From positions 72,081,992 through 72,145,991 of the forward strand of contig NC_060253.1 in NCBI RefSeq assembly GCF_921293095.1: a DNA stretch of 64,000 nt, read 5' to 3'. This DNA is from Ischnura elegans (Eukaryota > Arthropoda > Insecta > Odonata > Coenagrionidae). Positions 60,319-64,000 of the stretch are shown one piece after another (the first letter of the stretch is position 1; each line of letters begins with the position of its first letter). The position numbers and the translations under genes were made by a program. The notes below the pieces were generated by a model. The model did no database searches. It was not told the origin of the DNA and saw only the letters and a program-made list of their open reading frames with translations.

Positions 60319-62797
60319 TAGGCCGGCCCTTATTTTTCAGAATTGAGAAAAGTTATGTTTTCCTAGTCTCAAAATGATCCAAATGAGGTTCGTACTCACG
60401 TGTTAAAATTTGGTTACTTTAAAATAACGGCAACCCGTGCCCCAAGGGCCCTTAGTACTGAGGACCCTCAATTGAGTTTATTTTGACCTATCTCTAAGCG
60501 TTTACGAGATACCGTGCGTCGTAATGCAATCCACCCCCCAGGGCGCTACCCTGCACCGCGGCGCCGCTGAGGTACGGCCCGCACCACTTACTAGAGACTT
60601 CCCCTCCACCCCCTCCCCTCCCTCGGCACAGACTTCGCTCCTGATGGCAAGATGTAGTCTTTGAAGAAATGTGCTTACGTTAAAAAGAATATTCAATATA
60701 GTTTAATATCCATGACAATGCTTCCAATCAAAGTGATCAATTTACTCGTATTTTCACTTGTCCATGAATTTCAGTACATATTAAGCAAAACAAAATACAT
60801 TTTCGTATTTCTAATCTTTCACTGACACCCCATATTTGGCATTTAAAGTGTATTTGCGCGCGTTAGGGGCTTTGCTACGACGAAAATTCTCATTTATTGT
60901 TAGTAATTAATTTCGAAAGCTCTCTTTCTTCTACGTGACTGACTTAACATCTTGAATTAGTTCCACCCCTCTCTCTGCACAATCATCTACCGCTTGAAGG
61001 CCCCGAATAATTTGCAAATTGTTCTTGTAATCAGGATGTTCATACAATACTTGCGTGGGCACATCAAAGAATGCAGTTCATATTTCCAATGCATTAAATA
61101 GCTTTCTCGAATTAGTAGTGACAACATTTGATATAAATACCGTTTTCAGGTCTTTACGTTTATAGAATGCCATCTTTGGTGGGTCATATTTTCCCTCACG
61201 TGTCCTCATATGGCGTATCACATTTTCCTTTTCACACCCAGAAAAGGATCCATCAAAGAATGGCAGGCCTATCAACTCCTCATACAGGTCCACAAGTGGT
61301 TTGAAAACCTCTTTTGTACTCCTTTCGCTATGTCCAGGTTAACACTTTCGTAATTTTAGGATCTGAAAGTCACTGTTGGGAGCAGATGCAGCACAAGGAG
61401 CGGGGAACCACAACTTTTTCTTTTTGAAATAGCATATTGAAATCTATTCCACCAATAACTGCATTTCGTGCTCCTTTTTGACTGCATAAGAGTTTTACTT
61501 CTTCATCCCACGCACATTTATCTGAGAGATTAACTGCGTGCGTCAAAAATTCAATGGCACCGCCCCTTGCAATGTCAAACAAATCATTAAGTTTTGTTAC
61601 GAAAGATTCTCTTCTCTAAATCTCCACGGTAGTTCCCACTCTCTCTTTATGTCGTCGCACCTTCATCCATTCATTGTGTAATGTTTCTAACTTTTCAGTC
61701 GCCTTATTTTCCGTAATAACAGGAATTCTCATTTTGTTCCGTGGTTGAAACGCATTTCTTACTGTTTTTCTCGCACTAAGTCTGATACATTTCAAACCCA
61801 TTAGGTTATAGAAAAGCACACAGTACTTCTCTCACTGTAAGTAACTTTGAGCCAAGTATTTCTTCACTTTCTTTTCCAACCACTTCAATGTGTGAATTTA
61901 GTCTTGATTTCATACTTTTTCTTGTTGGTCTATTCTTAAAATGAGCGCCACGTGTGTCCATGATAAACTAGTTTTTTCAACACTTTTCTCCATATATCCT
62001 TAAAAAAACTTAGCACTTCCTATCCTTTGCGCACTATACATAAGAACTAACTATCTCTCCACATTTATCTACAAATGTGAACTGACTGCCTCGTTTCTTC
62101 TTCCTAGAATATTTCTATCAACTGTTATGGTCCTGCTCATTTCCTTCATTCCTTTATAATTCACAAACACAATTGTATCAAATACTTATAACATTTTGTA
62201 CATAAAAAGCAGTTTTGAACAAAACATGCGGTAATTGTGCGCGGTCGTATGGTGGCAGCAAACTAAGGTTTAAGGGGTCGGTGCACAGTACATAGGACGG
62301 CGTTTAAGGGTTAAGATTGACATCGTAGGCTTTAAAAACATTAATCATGACACAAGAGGAACTTTTCAATTCTGTATCACTAGCATGCAAATCTTGCCAT
62401 CAGGAGCAAAACCTTTGCCGAGGGAGGGGAGGGGGTGGAGGGGAAGTCTCTAGTAAGTGGTGCGGGCCGTACCTCAGCGGCGCCGCGGTGCGGGGTAGCG
62501 CCCTGGGGGGTGGATTGCATTATGACGGACGATATCTCGTAAACGCTTAGAGATAGGTCAAAATAAACAAAAAAATCGGCTCTTACGGGCTTTACGTTTA
62601 CGTTTTACATAGTAATAGCACTTTTTCGGCCCCAAAAATCTCAATTGAGGGTCCTCAGTGCTTAGGGCCCTTGGGGCACGGGTTGCCGTTATTTTGAAGT
62701 AACCAAATTTTAACACGTAAATACGAACCTCATTTGGATCACTTTGAGACTAGGAAAACATAACTTTTCTCAATTCTGAAAAATAAGGGCCGGCCTA
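60319..62797. mobile_element. 2.48-kb hAT-like element with giant inverted ends
   Basis: Terminal inverted repeats occupy 60319-60653 (335 bp) and 62391-62797 (407 bp). Both start TAGGCCGGCCCTTATTTTTC and are near-identical except for about 70 bp absent from the left arm. The 8-mer CTATACAG flanks both sides (60311-60318 and 62798-62805), a perfect target duplication. The 8-bp duplication and TAGG ends suggest hAT. No transposase was recognised; the 1.7-kb core holds minus-strand fragments of another protein family. Confidence 0.85.
61078..61968 (-). pseudogene. Broken relic of an uncharacterised arthropod protein family
   Basis: Reading right to left, consecutive fragments carry HFKNRPTRKSMKSRL, then (after a frameshift) VLFYNLMGLKCIRLSARK, then KATEKLETLHNEWMKVRRH. 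After one in-frame TAG comes RRESFVTKLNDLFDIARG, and lastly LYEELIGLPFFDGSFSGC. The order VLFYN.., KLxxLYxEW.., FVxxLDDLFDIA.. is one I recall from repeated hypothetical proteins in insect genomes; its function is unknown to me. It lies inside the giant-TIR element and is disabled by a TAG and at least one frameshift. Confidence 0.55.
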
Positions 62798-62809
62798 CTA
62801 TACAGTCTT

Positions 62810-63184
62810 TCCATGAGCCGCTTCAACTCCAAGAACGACAATGAATGAAAACACAATGCTACTCATTACACTTGCGGATTTTTGATAATCCTCTAACGTC
62901 ATATCGATCGGCCTCATATTTGTTGCATAAATCCGGCAATGGATGAATGGGAGAAGACATTTGTTAATATGAAGAGGCTAATTGACGGGAGACTAGCGTG
63001 GAGTACCTCGACTGCCTAATATCAGGATTTTTCATCGACGGCGGGGAAGAATATCGCGTTATAGTCACTCGCATTCTATTTTTTACCTGGAAAATTTTTC
63101 ATCATGATAGTCTTTCATTCTTTATAATGATATTTTCTATGGAGTAATGGTAAAATACATTGTAACCGTTCCTATCGAAGTTCA
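62810..63184. other. Intergenic, nothing recognised
   Basis: No coding or repeat signal. Confidence 0.5.
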
Positions 63185-63689
63185 TATAGTGGAAAGTAAC
63201 TATTCAAAGTAATGGCGATAAGACTTATGCGCCGTAAAAACGCGATGGCCTCCGTCCGTACTTTTTGCGCCGTGCGCCGACGTACACGGCTATTGTTTCC
63301 AAAGGGCAATAAAGATTTAAATTGAGTTCTATTAATTACGATGTGAGTGTAATTTGGGGAATCACGATAATTTTTCAGCGACTCGGCGTCGGCGCGCGCA
63401 CGTCGAGAAATTTATTCTGGGGGTTCTTGAAAGCTTCAGTCGGGTTTTGAACCCGGATCCCTTCAATTATCAGCCAAACCCTTAACCGTAAAGTTGTCAT
63501 CGTACCAATGGATTTTCTATATCGTGGGAAGTAACAATTTAAAGTAATGCCGACAGGACTTATGCGCCGTAAAAACGCGATGGCCTCCGTCCGTACTTTT
63601 TGCGACGCGCGCCGACGCAAACGGCTATTGTTTCCAAAGGTCAATAAAGATTTAAATTGAGTTCTATGAATTACGAAGTGAGTGTAATA
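63185..63689. repeat. Direct repeat, period 335 bp
   Basis: About 165 bp at 63185-63352 recurs at 63520-63689 with about 90% identity (for example ACTTATGCGCCGTAAAAACG in both, and CAATAAAGATTTAAATTGAG). The 170 bp between them includes a tRNA-like sequence. The second copy runs toward the window edge, so a longer array outside cannot be excluded. Confidence 0.85.
63439..63510 (-). repeat. tRNA-like (SINE-type) sequence between the direct repeats
   Basis: On the minus strand a T-arm-like CGGGTTCAAAACCCG (B box with 4-base stem, 63441-63456) is preceded at tRNA spacing by TACGGTTAAGGGTTTGGCTG. No acceptor stem was found, so it is a SINE head rather than a working tRNA. Confidence 0.45.
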
Positions 63690-64000
63690 CAACGAAATGG
63701 TCGATGGAATATTCTCACTACAGAAAAATCCTCCAGTTTCGTTGGCACATTAACAGCTGGTCCAGGTTTCGCTAGTAAACACGCTCTTCTTGGTTCCTAT
63801 GACCATGGTGTGTGTCCCTTACTTCCCGCTCCCACTCCTTTTACCCCCTTGAGAATTCGGTGGATTAGAATCCAAAGAGGATAGGCGCCACCGCTCTCAG
63901 GCTTCCAGTCAAAGCATTTTACCAATGTATTTTCTATGCTTGGTACTTTTCGAAGGCGTCGTACAATACAATGTTTCGCATATATGGACGGTGGATATCA

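Noticed and set aside
1..64000. Telomeric TTAGG arrays, rRNA genes, CRISPR or prophage features
   Set aside because: Looked for by eye on both strands and not found.

Overview
This is eukaryotic, arthropod-type nuclear DNA, most likely from an insect with a large, repeat-rich genome. It is AT-rich, its single recognisable gene is split by long introns, and much of the rest is decayed transposable elements. I see no prokaryotic operon, rRNA, CRISPR or phage feature. The species cannot be fixed from the sequence; the gene product is closest in my memory to insect mitochondrial citrate synthases.

One host gene spans most of the window on the minus strand: mitochondrial citrate synthase. Its start codon is at 54380 and its stop at 9265. 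I could place all nine coding exons to the base. They join in frame into 1398 nt (465 residues plus stop), and every catalytic residue of the family is present. Exon 1 carries most of the mitochondrial presequence. Intron 1 is 3.1 kb, intron 2 is 36.6 kb (14416-51061), and the last six introns are 0.1-1.2 kb. Intron 7 has a GC-AG boundary. The sequence just upstream of the start has an ETS-type site and a palindromic E-box.

Layout: 1-9264 lies downstream of the gene (3' UTR plus intergenic DNA) with a tRNA-headed SINE, an hAT-like fragment and a LINE reverse-transcriptase relic (about 4151-4620). 9265-14415 holds exons 9-3; a small hAT-type MITE sits in intron 5. 14416-51061 is the giant intron. 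It holds a Helitron 3' end with a frameshifted helicase relic, interrupted by a 265-bp MITE with an 8-bp target duplication. It also holds two Penelope-type motifs with hammerhead-like hairpins, a hammerhead-like core beside a perfect 62-bp inverted repeat, at least five further MITEs or fragments, a (TA)n microsatellite, and two or three GC/CpG-richer islands of unknown role. 51062-54380 holds exons 2 and 1. 54381-64000 is upstream DNA packed with hAT-like elements. The most striking is a 2.48-kb element with 335/407-bp terminal inverted repeats and an 8-bp target duplication that carries a broken relic of an arthropod protein family. A 335-bp-period direct repeat closes the window.

The genes do not form a pathway cluster. 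The window is one core TCA-cycle gene and the mobile DNA that has colonised its introns and flanks. The open reading frames longer than 100 codons inside intron 2 have no family I recognise and are listed at low confidence.
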